Positions 1 through 8,743 are shown, counted from the first letter of the stretch. The stretch is DNA of 64,000 nt from DTPU01 sp963827855 (GCA_963827855.1 CAWHBY010000002.1:620001-684000); one strand, 5' to 3'. Notes: a model not told the origin generated them from the sequence alone. Numbers and translations are program-made.

Positions 1-1641
1 CGCGTCTGCACTGAGGACCACCTCGTGCCGGGCGGCCTCTCTGCCGGGCCTCCAATTCAGGAGCGAGTCAATGGCCACGTCCGTTGCCGCGTTGGCAGGC
101 GCAGGGCCGAAGGCCTTGACCGGCACGTAGAAGAACCGCACCTCACTGAGGCCGGCCTGCTTGGTGCTGTCGGCCCAGTTGGTCTTGATGGTCAGCCTGA
201 CGAACCTGGCCTGCACGCCGCCGAAATGCACAGTGGTGTTGTGGACGTAGCTGGGCTCCGCAGTGGCCTGCGTGAATGCGGGAACCCCTGCCAGGGCCGT
301 CCAGCCGGTCCCGTCCAACGAGGTCTCCACGACCACCTCCTTGGCCCCGAACCCGATGTCCAGCTCAACCGACTGGTTGGAATTCCAGACCCACATCTCC
401 CAGAGCTTGTAGACCTGACCGAACTCATACTGGATCCAGATCGGCGTCATGCCCTTCTTGCTGGTCCACATGTGCGACGAAGAGGTCGAGTGTTGATCAA
501 GAGCATCGAGGCCCGATCCACCGATCGTCTTTTCGGCTCCGGAGGCACTGCTCAGTGAGCTCGATGCAGTGGCCTTGACGGGCTTGACCGTGTAGGCATA
601 GGGCTCGGTCGTGAAACTCCAGGTGCCTCCCTTGTAGAGGGTGGCATCCGGACCGGCGTTGACCTCGTCGATCCTCCAGTAGTAGGTCTGACCAAAGGAG
701 AGAAGGCCGTCCGGGTCATAGGTGGCGGCCGCCTGACCCTGGCTGACGAGCAGGCCCGAGGGGCTGGTCCGGCTGGCGTGGTTGACGTCGTCGAATGCAG
801 TGCCGAAGTACACGTCATGGGTGCCCGCGTACTGCCCGGGCTTCCAGCCCAGCACCACATCGCAAGGGACGTCGTCCACCTTGCCCCTGGGGCTCGGCGA
901 TGAGGCGAACTCCGGGTTCACCCAGCCCTTCATGACCTCCTGGATCTCCTCCACGGTCAGGGCCTTGGTGTAGATCCTCACGTCGTCCATGATCCCGTTG
1001 TAGTACTGACTGTCATGCCATACGCCCAATGCGATATCGCCCGACTTCCCGATGAATGGACTGGCCACCGCGCCCTCGGCAACCTGCTCTCCATTGACGT
1101 ATATCCTTCTGCTTCTCTGCTCATGGTCGTACCAGAAGGTCAGGTGGTACCACGTATAGTCCTGGAGCAGCCCGCCCCCTGTCTCGAGATCATTGCTATA
1201 GAACCCCAGGCGAATGCCACGAACGGGCCCTTGGTCACCGATGTTAGGCCCTCCCACGCGAACGTGCAGACTCAGATTCGCTGAAGCTGACTCCTCTTCA
1301 CGAAAGAGCGTCGCCGCACCCGTCAACACCGGGTTGATCCACATCGCAATGGTCCAAGTCCGGCTGTCCAGGGGAACGTGTGGGGCCTGGAAGTAGCCGT
1401 TGGTCCCGTTCATCTGGATGGCCTCGCCCAGCTTCCCGACCGCCCACGCACAGTCGCCGTTCAGATTCCCAGCGTAGCCGCTGCCACTGGAGTCGCTCGC
1501 AACGGTCCCTGTCCCCTCATCGAACTTCCACCAGCCGACAAGGCTGGGATCCCTGCCAGCCGTAAAACCCAATGCCACATTGGCCGCGACCAGGGCCAGA
1601 ATGGAGATCCAGACAGACAGGCGAACCCATTTTTTGTACAT
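1..1641 (-). CDS. Secreted LamG / discoidin-domain surface protein (partial, runs off left edge)
   Basis: The frame stays open from an ATG at 1641 to the first base of the window, so the C-terminus is missing (at least 547 residues). A strong GGAGG Shine-Dalgarno sits 9-10 bases before the ATG. The N-terminus is a signal peptide (basic MYKKWVR, hydrophobic core to about residue 26). It is followed by a LamG/concanavalin-like jelly roll (about 33-235, starting LVGWWKFDEGTG and containing GIMDDVRIYTKAL), a fibronectin-III-like segment (about 250-345, YYWRIDEVNAG), a discoidin F5/8C-like domain (about 355-515) and the start of another Fn3-like module (ATDVAIDSLLNW). Such multidomain proteins are typical of Planctomycetota and are thought to bind polysaccharide outside the cell; no catalytic motif is visible. 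The domain calls are by eye. Confidence 0.85.
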   Translation of the reverse strand, partial: MYKKWVRLSVWISILALVAANVALGFTAGRDPSLVGWWKFDEGTGTVASDSSGSGYAGNLNGDCAWAVGKLGEAIQMNGTNGYFQAPHVPLDSRTWTIAMWINPVLTGAATLFREEESASANLSLHVRVGGPNIGDQGPVRGIRLGFYSNDLETGGGLLQDYTWYHLTFWYDHEQRSRRIYVNGEQVAEGAVASPFIGKSGDIALGVWHDSQYYNGIMDDVRIYTKALTVEEIQEVMKGWVNPEFASSPSPRGKVDDVPCDVVLGWKPGQYAGTHDVYFGTAFDDVNHASRTSPSGLLVSQGQAAATYDPDGLLSFGQTYYWRIDEVNAGPDATLYKGGTWSFTTEPYAYTVKPVKATASSSLSSASGAEKTIGGSGLDALDQHSTSSSHMWTSKKGMTPIWIQYEFGQVYKLWEMWVWNSNQSVELDIGFGAKEVVVETSLDGTGWTALAGVPAFTQATAEPSYVHNTTVHFGGVQARFVRLTIKTNWADSTKQAGLSEVRFFYVPVKAFGPAPANAATDVAIDSLLNWRPGREAARHEVVLSADA

Positions 1642-1867
1642 GACTATGCCTCCTTCATGCCACGATCTGACTTGCCCCGCCCGGCAGCCCATACGGTCAG
1701 GCCGCACGGATCTGCCCAATACCTTATACCACACGGAACCGCCGCGTGCAACAGGTCCGGAAAGCTGGGACCCCAACGTCGGCTACCGGCGTCTCCCAAC
1801 CTGCGGCCGTGCCGGACTCTCGCGGTGGCCGGGTCCGTTTTCGGGCAGTGTGTCCGATAATTGCGGG

Positions 1868-1882
1868 TAGGGTTATACCCTA
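1868..1882. promoter_or_regulatory. 15-bp palindrome, possible operator
   Basis: TAGGGT-TAT-ACCCTA is a perfect inverted repeat (6-bp arms, 3-base centre) in the 349-bp spacer between the divergent LamG gene and the lysozyme-like gene. I see no good promoter match beside it and nothing else convincing in the spacer, so a regulatory role is a guess. Confidence 0.3.
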
Positions 1883-1990
1883 TGGAGAAGGGACCCACCC
1901 ATGCCGTACCATGCGTTAACAGTCGACGTGTCCAAGAACGTAGCGATAGAGGCGGTTTGGAAACCGCGAAGTTCAGTGGGCAATGGACCG

Positions 1991-2434
1991 ATGAAGCTCC
2001 CAACCATTTGCCAGATTGTTCTCGTGCCGGCCTGGTTTGCCGTAGCATCGACACAGGCAGCCGCCGTGGACCCTAGCGGCATTGAGCGACTGCTGGACGC
2101 CATCGCCCGTGTCGAGAGCCATTGCGACCCCAATGCGGTCGGCGATGGAGGCAGGGCTCTCGGCGCCTACCAGATTCACCGCATCTACTGGCAAGACGGC
2201 ACGGCACTCCTCGGTGTCGACTGGCCTCATCGGGACGCGACTGATGCGCAGAAGGCTCGGCGCGTGGTGAAAGCCTACCTGCTCCACTATGGCAAGGGCA
2301 AGAGCCTCCTCGATATGGCCCGCATTCACAACGGCGGGCCGCACGGTCACGAGAAAGAGGCCACCTTGCCCTACGCGCGGAAGATCCTGGATGATGGAAG
2401 CCCGCTGGCGGGCTTGCACGCTCATCGCCTCTAA
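1991..2434 (+). CDS. Small secreted lysozyme-like protein
   Basis: 147 residues if started at the ATG that gives a signal peptide (MKLPTICQIVLVPAWFAVAS, then AAA); an upstream in-frame ATG at 1901 would add 30 residues without one. The mature part begins with LLDAIARVESHCDP, the helix that carries the catalytic Glu in lytic transglycosylases and lysozymes (here about E42). It continues with GAYQIHRIYWQDG, as in SLT-type proteins, and a later ARIHNGGPHG segment (about residue 110) that closely resembles animal i-type (destabilase) lysozymes. Peptidoglycan cleavage is inferred from this fold-level similarity. The Shine-Dalgarno is weak. The gene converges with the GH172 gene downstream. Confidence 0.65.
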   Translation: MKLPTICQIVLVPAWFAVASTQAAAVDPSGIERLLDAIARVESHCDPNAVGDGGRALGAYQIHRIYWQDGTALLGVDWPHRDATDAQKARRVVKAYLLHYGKGKSLLDMARIHNGGPHGHEKEATLPYARKILDDGSPLAGLHAHRL

Positions 2435-2495
2435 GAGACTATCTCAGTACCTGTCTTGGCATGGCTGACCCCCGGGCCCTCTCGACGGCCATGGC

Positions 2496-4499
2496 TCACT
2501 CCATCCTCTCACAGATGATCTGGGTCAGATCGAATCCCAACCCCTGAGACCTTGCGTTCTTGCCCACGATCTTGAACAGCAGGTGGTTTGGACCCGCAGC
2601 CAACTCCAGTGCGCCCATGTCCTCCCCGAGGGCGGCCTGTCTGCCCTCGGCATAGAAGTCTACCACCGGCCCTGCAGGGGACTCGTCCATGAACCACTGT
2701 ACCCGTCCCTGCGCCGGGCCTTTGACCGCGTCCACACGGACCCTGTATCTGCCGGTTGCAGGAAGCGAGCAAGTGATAGAGATGAAGTGATGACCGAAGG
2801 TATCTTCGCCCCGTCCCTGCAGGGACAGGAACTGAACCTCCCTGTCGCCGATTCGCTCCCTTGCCTTGGTCAACACGCCATCCCGGTAGGAAAACGCATG
2901 GATGGGGATGTTCCATCCTGCCGCGAACACAATCCGCTTCAGATCGATGACCTTCCGTTCCGCGGCCCCTGGCAGGGAGAAGTCGCAGGTCGGACGGTCC
3001 TGGGAGTACAGAAATGTCACACTGCAGTAGTCATTCAGGAGTTCGTTCCCGGTAGGGGCGTGCTCGATCGCCTGGAGCAGGCTCTTCCGGTACGCGTAGG
3101 CATCGCCCAGGAAGAGCCGATAGCCCCCGGTCCTGGCCAGCGGCTTCTGGTACCCCAGACAACCACTAAGAGGGAACGACCTTCCCGCCTCCCACCGGCC
3201 CGCCACGTCATACCATCCGCCATTGTAGAAATCCTCGGAACCCGTGCCGTGAATCACCAGGTCTCCATCGATCGTGGTCTGATCGTCCCCCTCGAAGAAG
3301 GGGGTGCTGCCTGACTCGAATCCTTGCGATTGCTGCAGGCATCCAATGAGATGCCCACGTCCGGTGGTTTGGATGAACGTATAGGGCTTTCCCAGGGTTG
3401 TGGGATTCTCCCGCCGCCACACGGCATAGAACTTGCCTTCGTCCGTCCTGCGGCCGATGGGCACGAAGAGCACCTCGGCCTGCACAGAGACCTCTCGGTC
3501 CAGCCCCGGCTCGGCATACAACTCGATTCTGGCGGACTTGTCGAACGGCATCGGGAAATAGCAGTAGTCCGCGCCGTCGGCCGTGCCCACCAGCAGGGAT
3601 CGGGTCGCCGGCTCACCCCAGGCGTACCCGAAGAAGTCGCCCGCGGGGCTCAGCACAGCCGGCTGGCTGTCGCCATCCCAGCAGGCCCGGATCACGACAT
3701 CGCGGTTCTTGCCGGCCAGGGCCTGCGGCGGCCACAGGCGGATCCCCACGATCCTGCCCGGCCGATCCACGCTGAAGAGGCTTGTGGTTCCTCCTGCCTT
3801 CAAGTTCACTTTGGAGGCGAAGGCCTCGACCGTGCCGCCGGCCGGAACGACGTATTCGCCGACGTCCCTGCCGGATGACTCGAAGAGTCGCTTGGCCTTC
3901 TCGACATGCCTTCTGTACTGCGCGGTGGACTCGGCGGAGAAGCTCTTGATCCCCACGCCCTCCGGATATATCGCATAGTTGATTTGATAGAACTGCATCC
4001 GCTCCGCCCGGATGACCACCTTGCAGGACCTCTCATAGGGCAAGGGCACGTAGCTGTAGAATCCCCCGGCCCCGAACCCGACCAGCGGCCGCTCAAATGC
4101 CGGATGCGTGCCCATGAAGAGCTCGCGAAACCTGACGCGGATCCTGGGCTCGGCCTCCCCGTCGAAGTAGAACTCCAGCAGGTCATCGGTCGGCGTAGGC
4201 GTCCAGAGCCGGTAGATGACCCCAGGACCCTTCAGGTCCGCGAGCACGAGGCCGTCCTTCTCCTTTCGGACAAAGGAGTACTCTCCCCCGAAGCCATCGT
4301 TGTTGCCGCCTGTTCGGTCATAGCTGGACACGGAGGCGACTCGGATTGACTCCCTGAGCGCAGGGAGGCGGTCCAGACGGTAGAGCTCCTGGATCCCAGG
4401 AACCCATTCGTCTTCGGCCAGGCACGAAGAAGAGGTCGCCAAGGATGCCATCGCCGCAACGACCAGGAGACAAATCGGATTGAACCGTAGGCTGCCCAT
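2496..4499 (-). CDS. GH172 (DUF2961) glycoside hydrolase, secreted
   Basis: 667 residues from an ATG at 4499 that places a signal peptide (MGSLRFNPICLLVVAAMAS...CLA) at the N-terminus; in-frame ATGs at 4562 and 4523 would add a non-signal leader. Family hallmarks of DUF2961/GH172 are visible: SSYDRTGGNNDGF near the start, GPGVIYRLWTPTPTDDLLEFY, and HGTGSEDFYNGGWY in the middle. A second beta-rich module ends the protein. Characterised GH172 enzymes act on fructofuranosyl or D-arabinofuranosyl linkages (difructose-anhydride synthase, exo-alpha-D-arabinofuranosidase); which applies here cannot be told. It is divergent from the GH43-like gene and shares with it the palindrome at 4601-4618. Confidence 0.85.
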   Translation of the reverse strand: MGSLRFNPICLLVVAAMASLATSSSCLAEDEWVPGIQELYRLDRLPALRESIRVASVSSYDRTGGNNDGFGGEYSFVRKEKDGLVLADLKGPGVIYRLWTPTPTDDLLEFYFDGEAEPRIRVRFRELFMGTHPAFERPLVGFGAGGFYSYVPLPYERSCKVVIRAERMQFYQINYAIYPEGVGIKSFSAESTAQYRRHVEKAKRLFESSGRDVGEYVVPAGGTVEAFASKVNLKAGGTTSLFSVDRPGRIVGIRLWPPQALAGKNRDVVIRACWDGDSQPAVLSPAGDFFGYAWGEPATRSLLVGTADGADYCYFPMPFDKSARIELYAEPGLDREVSVQAEVLFVPIGRRTDEGKFYAVWRRENPTTLGKPYTFIQTTGRGHLIGCLQQSQGFESGSTPFFEGDDQTTIDGDLVIHGTGSEDFYNGGWYDVAGRWEAGRSFPLSGCLGYQKPLARTGGYRLFLGDAYAYRKSLLQAIEHAPTGNELLNDYCSVTFLYSQDRPTCDFSLPGAAERKVIDLKRIVFAAGWNIPIHAFSYRDGVLTKARERIGDREVQFLSLQGRGEDTFGHHFISITCSLPATGRYRVRVDAVKGPAQGRVQWFMDESPAGPVVDFYAEGRQAALGEDMGALELAAGPNHLLFKIVGKNARSQGLGFDLTQIICERME

Positions 4500-4600
4500 C
4501 ACTTCCGGCTCCCTTCTGCGCATCCGGATGCCCTTCCAGAGTCCTGTCCCACCATAGGACAACAGCCCCTGGGTCCGATGAGAATCAGCAGTCAGTCTAT

Positions 4601-4618
4601 GGAGATGTTTACATCTCC
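4601..4618. promoter_or_regulatory. Perfect 18-bp palindrome in divergent intergenic region
   Basis: GGAGATGT-TT-ACATCTCC has 8-bp perfect arms around a 2-base centre. It lies between the divergent GH172 (start 4499) and GH43-like (start 4725) genes, about 100 bp from each start. The size and symmetry fit a dimeric repressor operator. No regulator gene adjoins it and no confident -35/-10 pair was found around it. Confidence 0.55.
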
Positions 4619-4724
4619 TGGATGGTTGTCAATGGGATTCCTGTAGAATGTGGTATTATGCTACACAAGTAGAATCCCCGTGCCGCAAATGCAGTGCACG
4701 ACACACAGTGAAAGGAGAACAGAC

Positions 4725-5777
4725 ATGAGGTGGAATCTGGATCCTCTCAGAACAGGGGTTGCCGTCATCCTCGCCACTGTCCTTTTGTGGGACGTACCGG
4801 CTGTAGGCCAACAGCCCGACCCGCCTGGCCAGGTAAAGGGCGCTGCGCCCAAGTTCGAGGCGTACCTTTTCGCCCACATGATCAAGAGTGACTACGGCCG
4901 ACTTTATTACAGCGTCAGCCTGGACGGTCTGCACTGGGAGATGCTCAATGACGGCAAGAGGGTCTTTGACGCCTACCGCGGCCATCCCGACATCACGGAG
5001 GGGCACGATGGCAGGTACTATCTTGTGGGTAACCGCAACGATTCAGCACCCGCCATCAACTTCTGGGTCTCGGCCGACCTCATCCAATGGACCCACTACA
5101 GTGATCAGTCTCCAGATGTGACCAAGACCCCCAACTACCCCCACCCACTCAGAAGGATCGGGGCCCCCAAGCTCTTCTACGACAGGCCGTCATCCCAGTA
5201 CCTGCTCACCTGGCACACCCCCAGCCTGGAGGGCACCCGCGAGGATCCCGAAAGGTATTGGGCAAGCCAGCGGACACTGTATGTCACGTCCAGGGATCTC
5301 AAGACCTTCTCCGATCCCCCGCAGCGGCTGTTCCCGTGGGAAATGGGGACCATCGACGTCATCATCAGGCCTGAGGACAACCAGTACTACGCCATCATCA
5401 AAGACGAGCGATATCCATCCCTGGATTGGGTCACGGGCAAGACCATCCGCATCTGTTCTGCCCCGGGTCTGCTGGGACCCTACAGTGAGCCAGGTCCGCC
5501 CGTCAGCCCCAATTTCCGTGAGGCGCCAACCTTGATTCCGTCGCCCGACGGCAAGGTGCACTATCTCTACTACGAGCAGTACGCAGGGACGTCCTATGGC
5601 CTGTCTGTCGCCTCGACCCTCAAGGGCCCATGGTACCAGATCTCGGGCTACTCGGGTGTGCCTGAGTGGAACAAGTATGAGATGCCGGCCGGCATCCGGC
5701 ACGGCTCGATCATCCCGATCACTCGCAAACAATACGATGCCATCGTGGATGCCTATGGACGCCAGAAGAGACCCTAG
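4725..5777 (+). CDS. Secreted GH43-like five-bladed beta-propeller hydrolase
   Basis: 350 residues with AAAGGAG six bases before the ATG and a signal peptide (RTGVAVILATVLLWDVPAVG). The mature part shows the repeated blade pattern of GH43/GH32/GH117-type propellers: GRLYYSVSLDGLHW, HPDITEGHDGRYYLVGN, INFWVSADLIQW, APKLFYDRPSSQYLLTW, APTLIPSPDGKVHYLYYEQ. These families hydrolyse arabinan, xylan or fructan linkages. I cannot assign a subfamily or substrate, nor name the catalytic acids with confidence. The next gene (GH76) begins 40 bp downstream, so the two are probably co-transcribed. Confidence 0.7.
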   Translation: MRWNLDPLRTGVAVILATVLLWDVPAVGQQPDPPGQVKGAAPKFEAYLFAHMIKSDYGRLYYSVSLDGLHWEMLNDGKRVFDAYRGHPDITEGHDGRYYLVGNRNDSAPAINFWVSADLIQWTHYSDQSPDVTKTPNYPHPLRRIGAPKLFYDRPSSQYLLTWHTPSLEGTREDPERYWASQRTLYVTSRDLKTFSDPPQRLFPWEMGTIDVIIRPEDNQYYAIIKDERYPSLDWVTGKTIRICSAPGLLGPYSEPGPPVSPNFREAPTLIPSPDGKVHYLYYEQYAGTSYGLSVASTLKGPWYQISGYSGVPEWNKYEMPAGIRHGSIIPITRKQYDAIVDAYGRQKRP

Positions 5778-5817
5778 CCGTAGGACCTATCGCCCTGAAG
5801 GAGGAGGCGTCACGATC

Positions 5818-6861
5818 ATGCGTATGGCAATGGCGTGGGTCTTGGTGCTGAGCAGTTGCGCAGGGGCCTCCCCTGCGCAGGATGCGAGGGATGCCATGCT
5901 TGCCCTGAATCGGGCATATTGGGACGCAACGCAGCATTGCTTCCGCAAGACCCCTGCGGCCAACAGCCCACGCCTGGACTTCTGGATGACCGCCCACGTG
6001 TGGGAATGCGTGATGGATGCCTGTGAGCGGCACGGGGATGCCCAATACAGAGAACAGATCGGCCAGGTCTACGACGGCTTCATCGAGGCCCATCCGGATT
6101 GGCGGACGAATCCCTACAACGACGACGTGATGTGGTGGACCATCGCCTGTGTCCGGGCGTATGGCATCACCGGGCAGGAGCGATACTTGATCCGGGCACG
6201 GTCTGAGTTCGATCGGCTCTATGACCGCGAGCGAGATACCGCCCTGGGGGGCGGCATGTGGTGGAAGAGCGATGTGCACGGATCGAAGAACGCGTGTGTG
6301 AACGGTCCGGCCGCGATCACGGCAATGGCCCTGGCACTCGCCCTGCGGGAGGCGGCCTATGCAGAGAAAGCCCGCGATCTGTATGCCTGGCAACGTGCGA
6401 CCCTGTTCGATCCCAACACCGGGGCTGTGTACGATAACATCAATGCCGCGGGACGGGTCAGCAGGCGCCTGTTCACCTACAACCAGGGCACGTTCATAGG
6501 GGCAGCCATCCGCCTCCATCGCTGGTCTTCCGACCCCCACTATCTGGCCGACGCGAACCTGGCTGCGGATTGCATGCGCCGGCGCCTGTGCAACGCGGCG
6601 GGGATCCTCAAGAGCGAAGGCCAGGGCGACGGTGGTACATTCAAGCTCATCGCGGTTCGCTACCTGGTCGAGCTCGCCCAGGCCACACACCGCAAGGACC
6701 TGTTCGACTGGCTGGGAAAGAACGCTGCCACGGCCTGGCAGAACCGGCGTGCTTCCGACCAGATCATGGGCTTCGACTGGTCCAGGCCTGTCAGAGACGA
6801 CGAGATCATCCAGTGCCAGAGTGCAGCAGCGGGCGTGGTCCTGCTCAACCTTCTCAGGTGA
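5818..6861 (+). CDS. Secreted GH76-like alpha-1,6-mannanase
   Basis: 347 residues with a GAAGGAGGAGG Shine-Dalgarno and a signal peptide (MRMAMAWVLVLSSCAGAS). The protein reads as an alpha/alpha six-barrel of GH76 type: NPYNDDVMWWTIACVRAY carries the adjacent Asp pair (D102-D103) that serves as nucleophile and acid/base in GH76. ALGGGMWWKSD, KNACVNGPAAITAMALA and FTYNQGTFIGA are further family signatures. GH76 enzymes cut alpha-1,6-mannan backbones of fungal mannan and of bacterial arabinomannans. It probably forms an operon with the GH43-like gene 40 bp upstream. Confidence 0.85.
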   Translation: MRMAMAWVLVLSSCAGASPAQDARDAMLALNRAYWDATQHCFRKTPAANSPRLDFWMTAHVWECVMDACERHGDAQYREQIGQVYDGFIEAHPDWRTNPYNDDVMWWTIACVRAYGITGQERYLIRARSEFDRLYDRERDTALGGGMWWKSDVHGSKNACVNGPAAITAMALALALREAAYAEKARDLYAWQRATLFDPNTGAVYDNINAAGRVSRRLFTYNQGTFIGAAIRLHRWSSDPHYLADANLAADCMRRRLCNAAGILKSEGQGDGGTFKLIAVRYLVELAQATHRKDLFDWLGKNAATAWQNRRASDQIMGFDWSRPVRDDEIIQCQSAAAGVVLLNLLR

Positions 6862-6898
6862 CCCACCACGTTTCGGGATTCGCACGGCAAGTACCTAC

Positions 6899-6927
6899 TT
6901 GACACTGGTTCGCATGCGAACTATACT
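6899..6927 (+). promoter_or_regulatory. Consensus sigma-70 promoter of the marR gene
   Basis: TTGACA (6899-6904), exactly 17 bp, TATACT (6922-6927): the best housekeeping promoter in the window, 32 bp before the MarR start codon. Its spacer contains the palindrome annotated at 6908-6921. Confidence 0.85.
6908..6921. promoter_or_regulatory. Operator O1: palindrome in marR promoter spacer
   Basis: GTTCGCATGCGAAC is a perfect 14-bp palindrome lying wholly between the -35 and -10 boxes and abutting the -10. A bound repressor here would block RNA polymerase, so MarR autorepression is inferred. The outer half-sites GTTCG/CGAAC recur at 7419-7432. Confidence 0.75.
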
Positions 6928-6958
6928 TCCTCAAGGTAGCGTTCAGAAGGTGACTGGG

Positions 6959-7399
6959 ATGGCTATGGTTGATGTCAACGGTATCGCAGGGCAGATCGGC
7001 AGGATCAGAGAGAAGGCTAATGCCCTCGTCGAAGAAGAGTTGAAGCGCCGGGGGATCAGGGGTATTGTCCCAGCCCATGGCCCTGCGCTCGCTTTTCTCT
7101 TGCGGCAAACCAAGCCAGTGCCGATCAAAGCCGTGGTCGAGAATGTGCGAAGAGTCAAGTCGACCGTCACAGTGACTGTGAGCACCCTCGAGAAACACGG
7201 CTATCTTCGCAAGTTCCCCTCCGAGACGGATGCCCGCGTCACCTATGTGGAACTGACTGCCAAGGGTTGCAGGCTCCGGAAGGACTTTGAGGAGATCTCT
7301 CAGGTCCTGCTGAGCAGGCTCTATGGCAACATAAGCGAAAAGGAGCAGGAGCGGCTGGTGCGGCAACTTGATACGATCGAGGCCAACTTGAACTCGTAG
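6959..7399 (+). CDS. MarR-family transcriptional regulator
   Basis: 146 residues from an ATG preceded by AGAAGG. The winged-helix core is clear: IKAVVENVRRVKSTVTVTVS forms the helix-turn-helix, TLEKHGYLRKFPSETDARV gives the wing with its D-x-R, and YVELTAKG follows, with long N- and C-terminal dimerisation helices. MarR proteins are usually repressors released by a small ligand. The two matching palindromes (6908-6921 and 7419-7432) suggest it represses itself and the beta-helix gene downstream. The ligand is unknown; given the neighbours it could be a sugar or aromatic compound. Confidence 0.88.
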   Translation: MAMVDVNGIAGQIGRIREKANALVEEELKRRGIRGIVPAHGPALAFLLRQTKPVPIKAVVENVRRVKSTVTVTVSTLEKHGYLRKFPSETDARVTYVELTAKGCRLRKDFEEISQVLLSRLYGNISEKEQERLVRQLDTIEANLNS

Positions 7400-7409
7400 T
7401 TCTTTTTTT
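7390..7409 (+). terminator. Weak intrinsic terminator at end of marR
   Basis: GAACT-CGT-AGTTC (7390-7402), which includes the marR stop codon, is followed directly by seven T. The stem is only 5 bp, so termination may be partial. Confidence 0.45.
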
Positions 7410-7418
7410 GCCTTTATC

Positions 7419-7432
7419 GTTCGTCCACGAAC
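7419..7432. promoter_or_regulatory. Operator O2 in front of the beta-helix gene
   Basis: GTTCGT-CC-ACGAAC has perfect 6-bp arms and the same GTTCG....CGAAC outline as O1 in the marR promoter. It directly abuts a -10-like TAATTA (7433-7438), just as O1 abuts TATACT; the -35 is poor. This is probably a second site of the same MarR protein. Confidence 0.65.
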
Positions 7433-7567
7433 TAATTAGATCTGGATTGCAGGAAAGGAGCCCTCTCCATGATCCGAGATGATAAAGGCCTATCCGAGCT
7501 ATGGCGGAGTGGTTCTGCTGGACCTTCTGCTGCCCGGGTTCTTCCAGAGGTAGAAAGGGACAAGATC

Positions 7568-8743
7568 ATGAACAGACGACAGGCAATGAAGGTGGCCTTC
7601 AGTGCAGCTATGGGAGCCTCCGTGCTCCACACAGGACGACTCCTTGCAGAGGAGACTGACACCAAGGCTCCGGCAGTGGAAGGAAACACGATCTACCTGA
7701 ATCCGGCAAGCGGAACAGATACGAACTCCGGAGCCAAGGACAGTCCTCTCCGCACGCTCGCCGAGGCGGCACTGCGAGTGAACCAGTCCGATGGGCCCGG
7801 CCCCATGACCGTCGTTCTCTCAGAGGGCGTCTATGCTGTCGGCGAGACCGCAGTGTTCAAGCCCGAGCGGCGAAGATTCACCAAGACCGACCGATTGACC
7901 ATCCGCGCGGAAGTGCTTCCTGACGACCCCGAATGGCACACCGGCCGAATGCCGACGCTCATCCATACGCTGCCACTGACAGGGCCGAAGGCGAGGGGTC
8001 TGGTCTTCGGCATGTCGACCGAGGCGAGCCACGTCACGATCCAAGGCCTCAAGCTGCTTGGCGCACCGGTGGTAGAGACGCCCAAACCCGGCATGCTCAT
8101 CCGCGTCTATCCCATCGGGAGAATGGGTAGAGACCTGGACGACCTCGAGATTGCGCAGTGCGTCTTCGCGGGGGACAAGGTGACCAACCCCGAACCACCT
8201 CGGAATCCTCGCGCAACGGTTCGGGCATGCAGGTCCACCACTGCGTCTTCTACGACGCGAAGCTGACGGTGGTCTTCTGGACGGGTGGCAGCAGCGGTCA
8301 TTCGATGCGAAACTGCTTCGTCCACGGCGCCTACGGGTCGGGCGTCTGGACAACCGAGATCGCCGACGATTTCGACTTCCGCAACAACGTGATCGCCAAC
8401 GGCAACTACGTCTGGACCTACCAGGGCGGTGCGTCGGCGCGACGAGACCCGGACGCCGGAGCACAAGCAGGGCGGCTCGGCGACCGCCCCCGAGAAGCAA
8501 CGGGTGCATTACAGGGTGATCGATAGCCTCTTCGCCGGGAACAAGAAGATGGCCTGCTCCGGCACCGGCGCCAACCTCGGCTTTAAGGACATCGACGCCT
8601 CGTTCCTCGAACTCATCAGCACCAAGGTCTCGGACCAGCCCGTCGCCGTCGAGCTTGACGAGACCAAGCAGAACTACCTGCATCCCGTGGAAGGATCAGA
8701 GGCAGCCCGAATCGGGGCTGGTCTCTTCACCAAGATGAACTAG
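7568..8743 (+). pseudogene. Right-handed beta-helix (pectate-lyase-like) secreted protein, two frameshifts
   Basis: The N-terminal frame (from ATG 7568; an in-frame ATG at 7469 has a better GGAAAGGAG site) carries a Tat-like signal (NRRQAMKVAFSAAMGAS). IYLNPASGTDTNSGAKDSPL, ending in RTLAEAA, then marks the usual start of secreted beta-helix polysaccharide-active proteins. Coding similarity leaves this frame near 8215, continues in the next frame (MQVHHCVFYDAK to YVWTYQGG), and returns to the original frame near 8430 (RVIDSLFAGNKKMA to the stop at 8743). The two shifts cancel, so a one-base loss and a one-base gain would restore about 390 residues. Either the gene is broken or the assembly has two indels. 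Substrate unknown. Confidence 0.7.

Noticed and set aside
25..558. Plus-strand 177-codon frame at the left edge
   Set aside because: It is antisense to the LamG/discoidin gene, whose frame is continuous and has recognisable domains and a signal peptide.
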